In this document: piece after piece, positions 1-10,358 of the stretch
Position numbering within the stretch: position 1 is the first letter of the stretch
Layout of the letters: every line of letters starts with the position of its first letter
DNA from: Streptomyces sp. P3
Lineage (GTDB): Bacteria > Actinomycetota > Actinomycetes > Streptomycetales > Streptomycetaceae
Assembly (NCBI GenBank): GCA_016893485.2
Contig: JAFEKX020000001.1
Location: forward strand, 1,984,001 to 2,048,000
Length of the DNA stretch: 64,000 nt
Reading direction: 5' to 3'
Notes under the pieces: generated by a model
Told to the model about the DNA's origin: nothing
Database searches by the model: none
The model's input: only the letters and a program-made list of their open reading frames with translations
Position numbers and translations under genes: made by a program

Positions 1-1007
1 GTGACCACGCCCTGGAGGCCCGTGTACGTCGCGGCGTAGGCGGCGTTGAACGGCCAGTTGCCGCAGCCCTCGTACTGGTAGTCGTAGGTGAAGCGGGCCG
101 CGTTGCAGACCTGCGGGTCGGCGAACGACGGGTCCACCCAGGCGAGTTGCTCCGGAGTGAGCCGGCCGCCCCAGTACTCGATGATCATCTGCGAGGAGGT
201 GGGGCTGCACCAGGCCTCGCCGCCGTTGTCGTACTCGGGGTACTGGCCGACGTGGAGCTCCTGCGAGTAGCGCGGGACGATCAACTCCTGCGCCAGTCCC
301 GGAGTCGAGGCCGGGACGGTGAAGCGGTCCGGGATGTCCGAGCCCATCGCGCCGAGCCGCCATACGACCGGGGTGAGCTTGGTGCCGGGCTTGCGGTAGA
401 GGGTCAGGCGCAGCTGGTACGACGCGAGGCGCAGGCCCGTCGTCGCGTCGTCGATCGAGAACGTGTCCGTCCAGATCGTGGACTTGCCGTCCGTCTGGTC
501 GTCGACCGAGGTCCGCTTGATGTCCTCGTCGCCGGCCGCCCAGCGGCCCATCACGTACCAGGGCGTGTCCGTGCCGTCCGAGTACGTGCCGTGCAGCTCG
601 ACCTGGATCCAGGTGCCGGCCGGGGTGTGCGCGTTCCAGGACGCGATGGTCTCCGTCGCCGGGACGGAGAGCTTGTGGACGGGGGACGTCCAGGTCGCGT
701 ACTCCCAGGCCGCCGTCTTCTGGGTGTGCGGGTCCGTGTAGTCGACACTGCCGAGGGCGGCGGCGATGGCGAGCCCCGGGCGGGAGCCCGCGACGGCGCG
801 GGTGCCCCGGGCGGTGCCGCCGCGCCAGTCGGTGTACGAGGTCCAGGCGTGGTTGTCGACCAGGCGCGACGGCGCGCCGTCGGAGTCGGCGGCGTCGTCG
901 GTGACGCGCGCGGTCGCGGCGACCGCCGGGCCCGCGCCGCTCACCACGGCGGCGGCGACCGCGGCGGCCAGGACGGTTCTGCGGGACGGCTGTTCGGCTC
1001 TGCTCAT
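1..1007 (-). CDS. Secreted C39-like cysteine peptidase family protein (3' end cut by window)
   Basis: The reading frame runs from an ATG at 1007 off the left edge, so only about 335 N-terminal residues are seen. The N-terminus carries SRRTVL followed by an Ala-rich hydrophobic stretch and AVA, which reads as a Tat-type signal peptide. Around residue 267 the motif GEAWCSPTSSQMIIEYWGG is the Cys box of the Peptidase_C39_2 fold; the expected catalytic His would lie beyond the edge. It probably cuts or binds peptides outside the cell. The 230-bp upstream gap is shared with the divergent kinase gene and holds a tandem DasR-like site. Family call is good; substrate is unknown. Confidence 0.75.
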   Translation of the reverse strand, partial: MSRAEQPSRRTVLAAAVAAAVVSGAGPAVAATARVTDDAADSDGAPSRLVDNHAWTSYTDWRGGTARGTRAVAGSRPGLAIAAALGSVDYTDPHTQKTAAWEYATWTSPVHKLSVPATETIASWNAHTPAGTWIQVELHGTYSDGTDTPWYVMGRWAAGDEDIKRTSVDDQTDGKSTIWTDTFSIDDATTGLRLASYQLRLTLYRKPGTKLTPVVWRLGAMGSDIPDRFTVPASTPGLAQELIVPRYSQELHVGQYPEYDNGGEAWCSPTSSQMIIEYWGGRLTPEQLAWVDPSFADPQVCNAARFTYDYQYEGCGNWPFNAAYAATYTGLQGVV

Positions 1008-1139
1008 GGGCGGAAGACCCCGGGTGTTCCGAGTCGGGACTGATCCATTCGGGACAGTTCCAATGGACGACTGTGCGCCCACTATGGACACACAGGGCAC
1101 CCCGCTGCCAGCACTTCGAACCTCGCCACACCAAGCAAT

Positions 1140-1165
1140 ATTGGTATCGACCAGTGGTATGACCT
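1140..1165. promoter_or_regulatory. Tandem dre-like (DasR/GntR-type) inverted repeats
   Basis: ATTGGTATCGACCAGT matches the published DasR consensus ACTGGTCTAGACCACT at 12 of 16 positions, with TGGT/ACCA arms and a 4-base centre. A second overlapping TGGTatgACC follows directly. It lies between the secreted C39-like protein and the kinase. Sequence match only; binding is inferred. Confidence 0.4.
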
Positions 1166-1240
1166 GGGGCGGGAGCCACCCTCCCTAGACTGGCCCGGCG
1201 ACCTGCGGCATCACCCGCCCCACGACCTCCGGGACCAGCC

Positions 1241-1861
1241 ATGCACGACCTCGCCCACCGCCTGGGCCTCCTGCCCCCGTCCTGCGGCCCGGTCCGGCTC
1301 GTCGGCGTCGACGGGCACGCGGGGTCCGGGAAGTCCACCTTCGCCGGCCGCCTCGCCGAGGCCCTGGGCGGCGCCCCCGTCCTGCACCTGGACGACCTCG
1401 CCACCCACGACGAACTGTTCGGCTGGACCGGCCGCCTGCTGAGCCAGGTGATCACCCCGCTCGGCCGCGGCGAGACCGCGCACTACGTCCCCTACGACTG
1501 GCACGCCCGCCGCTTCACCACGCCCCGCGCGCTGCCGCCCGCGTCGGTGGTCCTCGTCGAGGGCGTCGGCGCCGGACGCCGCGCGGTGCGCCCGTTCCTC
1601 GCGGGGCTGTTGTGGATGGAGCTGCCCCGCGAGGAGGCCTGGACGCGGGGGCGGGCGCGGGACGGAACGGAGCAGCGGGACTTCTGGGACGGGTGGGTCG
1701 AGGCGGAGCGAGAACACTTCGCCAAAGACCCTTCGCGCCCCCACGCGGACTTCCTGGTACGGCAGTTGAGCAAGGGATACGAGGTGCTCAGCGGGCCTTC
1801 CGGGACGGTTGGACCGGACCACGAGGTGACCCACGGTGACGGACCGCCCGCAGTGTGCTGA
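1241..1861 (+). CDS. Uridine kinase-like P-loop NTPase
   Basis: 206-residue intact protein. A Walker A motif GHAGSGKST lies near residues 26-34, followed by LDDL (near residue 48) where uridine kinase/phosphoribulokinase-like proteins place substrate-binding acidic residues, then VEGVGAG. Length fits the small nucleoside/sugar kinase-like group of the P-loop superfamily. It probably phosphorylates a small hydroxylated metabolite in the cytosol; the exact substrate cannot be read from the sequence. It is followed by an independent small-RNA-like unit, so it looks monocistronic. The Shine-Dalgarno signal is weak. Confidence 0.75.
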   Translation: MHDLAHRLGLLPPSCGPVRLVGVDGHAGSGKSTFAGRLAEALGGAPVLHLDDLATHDELFGWTGRLLSQVITPLGRGETAHYVPYDWHARRFTTPRALPPASVVLVEGVGAGRRAVRPFLAGLLWMELPREEAWTRGRARDGTEQRDFWDGWVEAEREHFAKDPSRPHADFLVRQLSKGYEVLSGPSGTVGPDHEVTHGDGPPAVC

Positions 1862-1910
1862 ACTTGTGAAGACCCTTCCGGTCGAACTTGGCTGAGTGCC
1901 TCAACTCGGC

Positions 1911-1940
1911 TTGACCCAGGGGCCGTACAGGTCTTACGTT
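1911..1940 (+). promoter_or_regulatory. HrdB-type promoter for a candidate small RNA
   Basis: TTGACC at 1911-1916 and TACGTT at 1935-1940 are spaced by 18 bases, matching the principal sigma-factor pattern. The next 35 bases contain no start codon with a ribosome binding site, and a terminator-like hairpin follows about 40 bases later. Confidence 0.5.
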
Positions 1941-1946
1941 CTGAAT

Positions 1947-2015
1947 GTGCGGCCGTTCGAGCCGCCCAGAGTCGCGAAGCCCCGGTTGTTCCCCGTGATC
2001 GGGGGCTTCGTTCTG
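1947..2015 (+). ncRNA. Candidate small RNA with two hairpins
   Basis: Downstream of the promoter, GCGGC (1949-1953) pairs with GCCGC (1961-1965). A terminator-like stem then forms from GAAGCCCC (1976-1983) and GGGGCTTC (2002-2009), extended by C1975-G2010 and followed by TTCT. The predicted transcript is roughly 70 nucleotides. The rest of the 430-bp gap up to the AAA ATPase shows no convincing ORF. The transcript ends and any targets are inference. Confidence 0.5.
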
Positions 2016-2290
2016 CTCCCAGCCCGTTTTCCGGCCGCTACGAGCCGTGATTTGCTCACCCTGGGTCACCGTCCTGAGTGCGCCCCATCTGCTCCCACCT
2101 CGTCAAACGGCCTGTGCGGCACCCTTAGATGGGCGACTGCCCCGCAGGTACGATGCCCAGGGTGCGACCATCGGACGGCTGCTTCGCGCACCACGGCAAC
2201 TCCCGTCCGCGGCACAGCGGTTCGACCCATACTGCCGACGGGCGCCGGCCCGGCGGCGAACCAACGGGGGCACGGTTTGTGGGGGACGTG

Positions 2291-4271
2291 ATGGACTTCG
2301 GCACGCAGGGCCCCGAGGCCCCGGCCGACCTCGCGTGGCTGCGAGGCGTGGACGCCTACACGATGGGCGCTTATCCGCAGGCGGAGGAGGAGTTCCGCAC
2401 CGCGGTACGGCTGGATCCAGGATGGCCGACGGCTGGCTCGGACTGCACGCGCTGCGCGTCGACACGACGACCGCGCTGCTGCGGATGTACCGGCACCGGG
2501 AACGCTTCGGGAACAGCGCACCAGGCACCGCCGTACGCTCAACTCCTGGTACTGGCTGGGCTGGTGGGTCCAGCCCGTGCTGGAGAGCCCGCGTGATCTG
2601 CTGCTCGCGCACGCCTCGCACTGGCTGGACGGCCGCCATGTGCCGGAGCTGGACCGGGCGTTGGCCGGACTGCCGCCCGTGGACACCGACCACCAGGTCC
2701 GCTTCCTGCACGCGTGCCGCGCCTATCTGGTCAAGGACTGGGAGCAGCTGGTCCGGCACACCGACCCGCTGATCAACGACCAACTCCTGGGCATCGAGGC
2801 CGGGTTGTTCGGCGGGATGGCCCGGGTCCGACTGGAGATGTACGGCCAGGCCGAACCGCTCCTTTCCTCCGCGCTGATGCGCTGCCGCAGCGAACAGCCG
2901 CAGCGCAAGGAGCTGCGCTACTGGCTGGCGCGGGCCCACGAGGGCACCGGGCGCAGCGCCGCCGCGCTCCCCCTGTACCGGGCGGTGCACCGCGTCGACC
3001 CGGCGTTCATGGACACCTCGGCGCGGCTCGCCGCGATCACCGACTCCGACGGGTACGACGGCTCCGAGGACGTGACCGACCTCGCCGCGATCACGCTGTC
3101 CGGTGGGCAGGACGCGCTGGAGGGTCCTGACGGGCTCGATCCGCTGTTCGGTGCGGAGGGGCGGGATCTGAAGCTGTCGGAGCCCGGGCTGCCGCCGACC
3201 GGACCGCTGCCCTCGGCGGGCGACTCGGTGCGCGAGAAGACCTCGGTGCCGGTGCCGCCGCTGCCGACCGGGCCCACCGATCCCGTCCTGCTGGAGGAGG
3301 CGCTCAACGAACTGGAGCGCATGGTGGGGCTGGAGCCGGTGAAACGCCAAGTCAAGGCGCTGTCCGCCCAGTTGAACATGGCGCGGCTGCGGGCGGGGCA
3401 GGGGCTGCCGGTGCAGCCGCCGAAACGGCACTTCGTCTTCTCGGGGCCCTCGGGTACCGGCAAGACCACCGTGGCGCGCATCCTCGGGCGGGTCTTCTAC
3501 GCCCTCGGGCTGCTCGGCGGGGATCACCTCGTCGAGGCGCAGCGGGCCGACCTGGTGGGTGAGTATCTCGGTCAAACGGCCGTGAAGGCCAACGAGTTGA
3601 TCGATTCCGCGATCGGTGGCGTCCTCTTCGTCGACGAGGCCTACTCGCTCTCCAACTCCGGGTACGGCAAGGGCGACGCGTACGGCGACGAGGCCTTGCA
3701 GGTGCTGTTGAAGCGGGCCGAGGACAACCGCGATCACCTCGTGGTGATCCTCGCCGGGTATCCCGAGGGGATGGACCGGCTGCTCGCCGCGAACCCCGGG
3801 TTGTCGTCCCGGTTCACGACCCGCGTCGACTTTCCCTCGTACCGGCCGCTTGAACTCACGTCCATCGGTGAGGTGTTGGCGGCGGAGAACGGGGACATCT
3901 GGGACGAGGAGGCGCTCGACGAGTTGCGGTCGATCGCCGGGCATGTCGTCGACCAGGGCTGGATCGACGAGCTCGGGAACGGGCGGTTCCTGCGGACGCT
4001 CTACGAGAAGAGTTGTGCGTATCGGGATCTGCGGCTGTCTGTGTATCCCGGGATGTTGTCTCGGGATGATCTGTCGACGTTGCGGTTGCCGGATTTGATG
4101 CAGGCGTATGGCGAGGTGTTGTCGGGGCGGGGGCCGGGGCCGGGGGATGTGAACTGCGGTGCGCCAGAGCTCGGTTGGGTCTGTTGCCTTGCGGCTGCGG
4201 CACCGTCGTGGCTTGTCGCGCAGTTCCCCGCGCCCCTAAAAAGCAACCGGGGTGCGGGGAACCTGTGTTAA
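2291..4271 (+). CDS. TPR/AAA+ ATPase (CbbX/EccA/SpoVK-like), frameshifted
   Basis: The N-terminal half is helical TPR-like (NSWYWLGWWVQPVLESP, then repeated ALxxY-type helices). The C-terminal half is one AAA+ domain with Walker A GPSGTGKTT, Walker B GVLFVDEAYSL and the sensor region NPGLSSRF, as in CbbX, SpoVK and type VII EccA. Such proteins remodel partner proteins by ATP hydrolysis; no type VII secretion gene is nearby. ATG 2291 follows a GGGGGA ribosome site. Single-base losses near 2424 and 2511 break the TPR part. The last ~40 residues read into an intergenic repeat, so the true C-terminus is probably near 4150 and hidden by another error in the G-rich run around 4130-4150. Confidence 0.8.
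4211..4237. repeat. Dispersed intergenic repeat, copy 1
   Basis: Contains CGCGCAGTTCCCCGCGCCCC, a GC-rich imperfect palindrome that also occurs near 12178 and 39537. It lies at the end of the AAA ATPase frame, upstream of a convergent gene. This resembles the abundant short palindromic intergenic elements of Streptomyces. Confidence 0.6.
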
Positions 4272-5337
4272 CTCGCTAGGGCTTGTTTTACTTCCGTCGT
4301 TCTCGGTTGGGCCGGTATGTCTCGGTGGGCCGGGTCGTTGACCTCGCCCACCAGGAGTTCCAGGACGTCCTCCATGGCCACCAGGCCCAGTACCTTGCCG
4401 GAGGCGTCGGCGACCTGGGCGAGGTGGGTGGCCGCTCGGCGCATGACCGTGAGGGCGTCGTCCAGGGGAGTTCGGCTCGCAGGGTCGTCATGGGGCGCCA
4501 GATCTGCTGCGGGACCGCCCGCTCGGACTCCTCCAGGTCCAGGACGTCCTTGACGTGGAGGTAGCCCATGAAGGCGCCGGTCTCCGTGGCGACGGGGAAA
4601 CGGGAGTAGCCGGTGCGGGCCGTGAGGGCGACGATCTCGCCGGGGGTTACCGACGGGCTGACGGTCACCAGGTCCTCGCGGCGCAGGAGGACGTCCGTGA
4701 CCGGGCGGGAGCCCAACTCCAGGGCGTCTTCGAGGCGTTCCTGCTCCTCGGGGTCGAGGAGACCGGCCTGGCCCGAGTCCTCCACCAGGCGGTTGAGCTG
4801 TTCGCTGGTGAAGACGGCCTCGACCTCGTCCTTGGGTTCGACGTGGAAGAGCCGCAGGATGCCCTGGGCGACGGCGCCGAGGGCCACGGTGATCGGCTTG
4901 CAGACGCGGGCGAAGGCGACCAGGCCGGGGCTGAGCCACATCGCGGCCTTCTCCGGCGCGGCCATCGCGAGGTTCTTCGGGACCATCTCGCCGATGACGA
5001 GGTGGAAGAAGACCACGGCCGCCAGGGCGAGGATGTAGCCGAGGGGGTGGATCATGCCCTCGGGCAGGTGCATCCACTCGAAGACCGGCTCCAGGACGTG
5101 CGCGACCGTCGGCTCGGCGACCGCGCCGAGCGTCAACGAGCAGACGGTGATGCCGAATTGGGCCGCCGCCATCATCTGCGGCAGCCGCTCAAGACCGTAG
5201 AGGACCTGGCGGGCGCGGGCCGTGCCGAGGGGTTCGATCTGGCTGCGGCGGACGGAGACGAGGGCGAACTCGGCGCCGACGAAGAAGCCGTTGGCGAGCA
5301 CCAGCAGGACGGCGAAGAGGAGTTGGAGAACGGTCAT
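4268..5337 (-). CDS. HlyC/CorC-family CBS-domain membrane protein (second of pair)
   Basis: The N-terminal DUF21-type membrane domain has hydrophobic helices (LLFAVLLVLANGFFVGAEFAL at the start), followed by a CBS pair with EDLVTV and GYLHVKDVLDLEE. The end VLGLVAMEDVLELLVGEV is typical of the family. These proteins are linked to divalent-cation efflux or membrane integrity. It begins by ATGA overlap with the stop of the upstream paralogue, so the two are translationally coupled. The frame breaks at 4465-4468, where CAGGGGAG has four Gs and CAG-GGG-GAG is expected. It is shorter than its partner and lacks the extra CorC_HlyC C-terminal domain. Confidence 0.85.
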
Positions 5338-6668
5338 CGGGCCGCCTCCATGACGTTGACCGCGGGCACTGTGCGGACGAGGCGGACGCGTTCGGCGCGG
5401 TAGTGACCCACCTGGCGGACCGAGAGCCGCCAGCCCGGGAGTTCGGCCTTGTCGCCGGGTGCCGGGATGCGGCCGAGGAGGTCGGCGACCAGGCCGGCCA
5501 CCGTCTCGTACGGGCCCTCGGGCACGTCGAGGCCTATGCGCTGGAGGATGTCGACCCGGCAGCTGCCGTCGGCGTCCCAGGCGGGCCTGCCGTCCTCGGG
5601 CGGGGCGGCGGCGAGTTCGGGGACGTCCAGGCCGTCGTGCTCGTCGCGGACCTCGCCGACGAGTTCCTCGACGATGTCCTCCAGGGTGACCACCCCGGCC
5701 GTACCGCCGTACTCGTCGACGACGACGGCGATCGGCTGTTCGCTGCGCAGCCGGCCCAGCAGGGGCTGGACGGGCAGGGTCTCGGGGACCAGCAGCGGGG
5801 ACTTGGCGATGGTGGTGACCGAGGTGCGCAGCCGGTCGTGCGCGGGCACGGCCAGCGCGTCCTTGAGGTGGACCATGCCCACGATCTCGTCGATCTTCTC
5901 GCGGTAGACGGGGAAGCGGGACAGACCGGTGGCGCGGGTCAGGTTGACCACGTCCTCGGCGGTCGCCGAGGACTGCAGCGCGCTGACCTTCACGCGTGGG
6001 GTCATGACGTGCTGCGCGGTCAACTCGCCCAGCGACAGGGTCCGTACGAAGAGGTCGGCGGTGTCCTGCTCCAGCGTGCCGGCCTGTGCCGAGTGCCGGG
6101 CCAGGGAGACGAGTTCGCCGGGGGTGCGGGCCGAGGCCAGTTCGTCGGTGGGCTCGACGCCGAGCGCGCGGACGAGCTTGTTGGCGACGGTGTTCAGGGC
6201 GGAGATCACCGGGCGGAACAGCTTCGCGAAGGCGTGCTGCGGGGCGGCGACGAAGCGCGCGACCTGGAGCGGCCGGGACACCGCCCAGTTCTTGGGCACG
6301 AGTTCGCCGATCACCATCTGCACGGCGGAGGCCAGCAGCATGCCGACGACCACGGCGACGCCGGAGACGGCGCCCTCGGGGATGCCGATCGCGCTGAACG
6401 GGCCGTGCAACAGCTCCGCGAGGGCCGGTTCGGCGAGCATGCCGACGACCAGGGAGGTGATGGTGATGCCGAGCTGGGTGCCGGAGAGCTGGAAGGACAG
6501 CTCCTTGAGCGACTCGACGACCGTGGCGGCCCGTCGGTCGCCCTCGGCGGCGGCCTTCTCGGCCTCGGGACGCTCCACGGTGACGAGCCCGAACTCGGCG
6601 GCCACGAAGAAGCCGTTGGCGAGAATCAGCAGGATCGCCGCTCCGAGGAGCAACAAGGGGATGGTCAT
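5334..6668 (-). CDS. HlyC/CorC-family CBS-domain membrane protein (first of pair)
   Basis: Intact 444-residue protein. It has a DUF21 membrane domain with several hydrophobic helices (LLLGAAILLILANGFFVAAE), two CBS motifs (SRFPVYREKIDEIVGMVHLK; VVVDEYGGTAGVVTLEDIVE), and a C-terminal CorC_HlyC/transporter-associated domain ending near YRAERVRL. Full length for the family. Role: membrane protein connected with Mg2+/Co2+ homeostasis; direct transport is not proven. Its stop overlaps the start of the shorter paralogue. The 173 bp upstream hold no gene. Confidence 0.88.
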   Translation of the reverse strand: MTIPLLLLGAAILLILANGFFVAAEFGLVTVERPEAEKAAAEGDRRAATVVESLKELSFQLSGTQLGITITSLVVGMLAEPALAELLHGPFSAIGIPEGAVSGVAVVVGMLLASAVQMVIGELVPKNWAVSRPLQVARFVAAPQHAFAKLFRPVISALNTVANKLVRALGVEPTDELASARTPGELVSLARHSAQAGTLEQDTADLFVRTLSLGELTAQHVMTPRVKVSALQSSATAEDVVNLTRATGLSRFPVYREKIDEIVGMVHLKDALAVPAHDRLRTSVTTIAKSPLLVPETLPVQPLLGRLRSEQPIAVVVDEYGGTAGVVTLEDIVEELVGEVRDEHDGLDVPELAAAPPEDGRPAWDADGSCRVDILQRIGLDVPEGPYETVAGLVADLLGRIPAPGDKAELPGWRLSVRQVGHYRAERVRLVRTVPAVNVMEAAR

Positions 6669-6841
6669 GCCGCCGCCTCGAAAGGTCGGGAGGGGGCGGC
6701 GCAGGTACTACAGGACGATCCGTCCATCGCTGGAGGAGTCACTCCTCGGGTAGCAGGGGGCCTCGGGGAAACAGGGGGAATGCCGGTGGCGGAGGCGCGA
6801 GGAAAACGCCACTGACAACAGATTAATCAAGACATGGCCAT

Positions 6842-7284
6842 CTACGGCAGATCCCTCAGCGACCGGTCCTCGGCGAGGGCCCGCAGAGTGCGCGCGTCGG
6901 CGATGGCCCGCGCCTTGGCGATACCGGGCTGAATGCCGAGGACGGGCAGGCTGGTGCCGTCGCTGAGGTTGAGGAACACCCAGGGATCGCCGGGGCGCAG
7001 ATTCACCTGGAGGATCTCGGCCCAGGCGAGCCGGCGCCTGCTGACGATGTTCACGACGGTGACACCGGTCTCGTCGGCGACGACCTTCACCCGGGCGAGC
7101 AGGGCCAGCACGGCGAAGAGAAGGGCACCGGTGAGGACGAAGCTGAGCTTCTCCCCGGGGTGAGCTGCTCCAGGAGCATCGCGACGGTCGTGATGACGAC
7201 GAAGATCGCGAGGCCCGCGGTGAGCAGCACGGCACGGGTGCGGCTCGGCCGGAACGTGACCGGCAGGGCGGGGAGTTCGGACAT
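6842..7284 (-). CDS. PH-domain membrane protein, frameshifted
   Basis: The N-terminal part (MSELPALPVTFRPSRTRAVL then LTAGLAIFVVITTVAM) gives a membrane helix. After a break near 7158 it continues as LALLARVKVVADETGVTV and VVNIVSRRRLAWAEILQV, the bacterial PH-domain (bPH) strand pattern, ending RSLRDLP. Restored length is about 147 residues, usual for these small actinobacterial PH-domain proteins. It follows hisG by 26 bp and likely shares that transcript. Molecular function is unknown. Confidence 0.75.
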
Positions 7285-7310
7285 GGTCGGTGTGATCCTC
7301 GGCGTGTTCC

Positions 7311-8168
7311 TCAGAGGCGGCAGGCGTGGATGGCCGTCGTCAGGATGGCCCGGGCGCCGATCTCGTACAGGTCGTCCATGATCCGCTGCGCCTCCTTGGC
7401 GGGGACCATCGCGCGGACGGCGACCCAGCCCTCGTTGTGCAGCGGGGAGACGGTCGGGGACTCCAAGCCGGGGGTGAGCGCGACGGCCTTCTCCAGCTGC
7501 TCGACCCGGCAGTCGTAGTCCATCATCACGTACGTCCGGGCGACCAGGACGCCCTGCAGGCGGCGCAGGAACTGCTGGACCTTGGGCTCGGTGGTGTCGT
7601 CCGTCGGGGCGTCCTTGCGGCGGATGACGACCGCCTCGGACTTCATGATGGGGTCGCCGAAGACCTCCAGGCCCGCGTTGCGCAGGCTGGTGCCGGTCTC
7701 GACGACGTCCGCGATGACCTCGGCGACGCCCAGCTCGATGGCGGTCTCCACGGCTCCGTCGAGGTGGACGACGGAGGCGTCGATGCCGCTGTCCGCGAGG
7801 TGCTTGGCGACGATGCCCTCGTACGAGGTGGCGACCGTCTTGCCCTTGAGGTCCGCCATGCTGCTCGCGGCGCCGGGCTTGGAGGCGAAGCGGAACGTGG
7901 AGCGGGCGAAGCCGAGCGGGAGGATCTCCTCGGCGCTCGCGGCGGAGTCGATCAGCAGGTCGCGGCCGGTGATGCCGATGTCGAGGCGGCCGGAGGAGAC
8001 GTAGATCGCGATGTCGCGGGGGCGGAGGTAGAAGAACTCGACCTCGTTGACCGGGTCGACGATCCGCAGTTCCTTGGACTCCCGGCGCTGCTGGTAGCCG
8101 GCCTCATGCAGCATGTCCGCCGCAGGTCCTGACAGGGAACCCTTGTTGGGGACGGCGATGCGCAGCAT
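7311..8168 (-). CDS. hisG: ATP phosphoribosyltransferase (long form)
   Basis: Catalyses the first step of histidine synthesis, joining ATP and PRPP, in the cytosol. The start LRIAVPNKGSLSGPA and the segments RPRDIAIYVSSGRLDIGITG and VADVVETGTSLRNAGLEV are hallmarks of HisG; the last binds PRPP. At 285 residues it is the long form, with the C-terminal HisG_C regulatory domain (residues about 205-285, ending GARAILTTAIHACRL) that senses histidine. Intact frame. It sits 59 bp downstream of hisE, in the same direction, so the first two histidine-pathway enzymes are co-transcribed. Confidence 0.96.
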   Translation of the reverse strand: MLRIAVPNKGSLSGPAADMLHEAGYQQRRESKELRIVDPVNEVEFFYLRPRDIAIYVSSGRLDIGITGRDLLIDSAASAEEILPLGFARSTFRFASKPGAASSMADLKGKTVATSYEGIVAKHLADSGIDASVVHLDGAVETAIELGVAEVIADVVETGTSLRNAGLEVFGDPIMKSEAVVIRRKDAPTDDTTEPKVQQFLRRLQGVLVARTYVMMDYDCRVEQLEKAVALTPGLESPTVSPLHNEGWVAVRAMVPAKEAQRIMDDLYEIGARAILTTAIHACRL

Positions 8169-8227
8169 GAGGTCGGCTTCCTTCGCGTGAAAAGGGGTGA
8201 ACTGCCCGAAACGGTTCTCAGGGGTTT

Positions 8228-8500
8228 TTACAGGTGGGCGTAGACGTCGTCCAGCGAGATTCCGCGGGCGACCATCATCACCTGGACGTGGTAGAGCAGC
8301 TGCGAGATCTCCTCGGCGGCCGCCTCCTTGCCCTCGTACTCTGCGGCCATCCAGACCTCTGCGGCCTCTTCGACGACCTTCTTGCCGATGGCATGGACGC
8401 CCTTGCCGACCAGCTCTGCGGTGCGGGAAGTGGCGGGGTCGCCGGTGGCGGCCTTCTGCTGGAGCTCGGTGAAGAGCTCCTCGAACGTCTTATTGGACAT
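8228..8500 (-). CDS. hisE: Phosphoribosyl-ATP pyrophosphohydrolase
   Basis: Second histidine-pathway step: removes pyrophosphate from phosphoribosyl-ATP. The motif [18 protein letters not shown] with further acidic residues ([12 protein letters not shown]) is the MazG-like metal-binding core. ATG 8500 gives 90 residues starting [12 protein letters not shown], the usual length; an in-frame GTG at 8512 would add four residues. It follows ribH by about 35 bp, linking riboflavin and histidine genes in one direction. Confidence 0.94.
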   Translation of the reverse strand: MSNKTFEELFTELQQKAATGDPATSRTAELVGKGVHAIGKKVVEEAAEVWMAAEYEGKEAAAEEISQLLYHVQVMMVARGISLDDVYAHL

Positions 8501-8534
8501 GGTGCTGCCCACCCTATTGCAAACAATCGTGGGC

Positions 8535-9020
8535 TTAACGCCACGGTTCAGATACTGAGCGGAGCGTGGCCGCCGTCGCCACCGCGGCCGTCACCGCCTC
8601 GTGCCCCTTGTCCTCGTTCGAGCCCTCCAGCCCTGCCCGGTCCAGGGCCTGCGCCTCGGTGTCGCAGGTCAGCACGCCCATGCCGACCGGCACGCCGGTC
8701 TCGACCGAGACCTGGGTGAGGCCCTGGACCACGCCCTGGCACACGTACTCGAAGTGCGGGGTGCCGCCGCGGATCACGACGCCGAGGGCGACGATCGCGT
8801 CGTAGCCCCGGCCCGCCAACACCTTTGCCACGACCGGGAGTTCCCAGCTGCCGGGGACCCTGAGGAGGGTCGGCTCGTCGATCCCCAGGTCGTGCAGGGC
8901 GCGCAGGGCGCCGTCCACGAGACCGTCCATCACCTTTTCGTGCCACTGCGCCGCGATGACGGCGACCCGCAGGTCTCCGACGTTGCGTACGGACAGTTCG
9001 GGTGCGCCCTTGCCGCTCAC
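8535..9020 (-). CDS. ribH: 6,7-dimethyl-8-ribityllumazine synthase
   Basis: Penultimate riboflavin step: condenses 5-amino-6-ribitylaminouracil with dihydroxybutanone phosphate. Diagnostic segments are [31 protein letters not shown] (catalytic His in the PHFE-type motif) and [16 protein letters not shown]. Intact, 161 residues, normal length. It lies 13 bp downstream of ribAB and belongs to the FMN-riboswitch transcript. Confidence 0.95.
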   Translation of the reverse strand: MSGKGAPELSVRNVGDLRVAVIAAQWHEKVMDGLVDGALRALHDLGIDEPTLLRVPGSWELPVVAKVLAGRGYDAIVALGVVIRGGTPHFEYVCQGVVQGLTQVSVETGVPVGMGVLTCDTEAQALDRAGLEGSNEDKGHEAVTAAVATAATLRSVSEPWR

Positions 9021-9033
9021 GTTCTCTTGTCTC

Positions 9034-10354
<1,321 letters not shown>

Positions 10355-10358
<4 letters not shown>

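Noticed and set aside
2103..3944. 613-codon minus-strand ORF opposite the AAA ATPase
   Set aside because: Antisense shadow; the plus strand holds Walker A/B motifs and TPR helices.
4143..4271. C-terminal extension of the AAA ATPase as a real domain
   Set aside because: The translated tail corresponds to the dispersed intergenic repeat also found at 12178 and 39537, so it is read-through after a probable indel.
5403..6815. Long plus-strand ORF of 470 codons opposite the CBS-domain genes
   Set aside because: It mirrors an intact CBS membrane-protein gene codon for codon; composition (Asp/Gly/Arg/Val-rich, no domain) is that of an antisense shadow in high-GC DNA.
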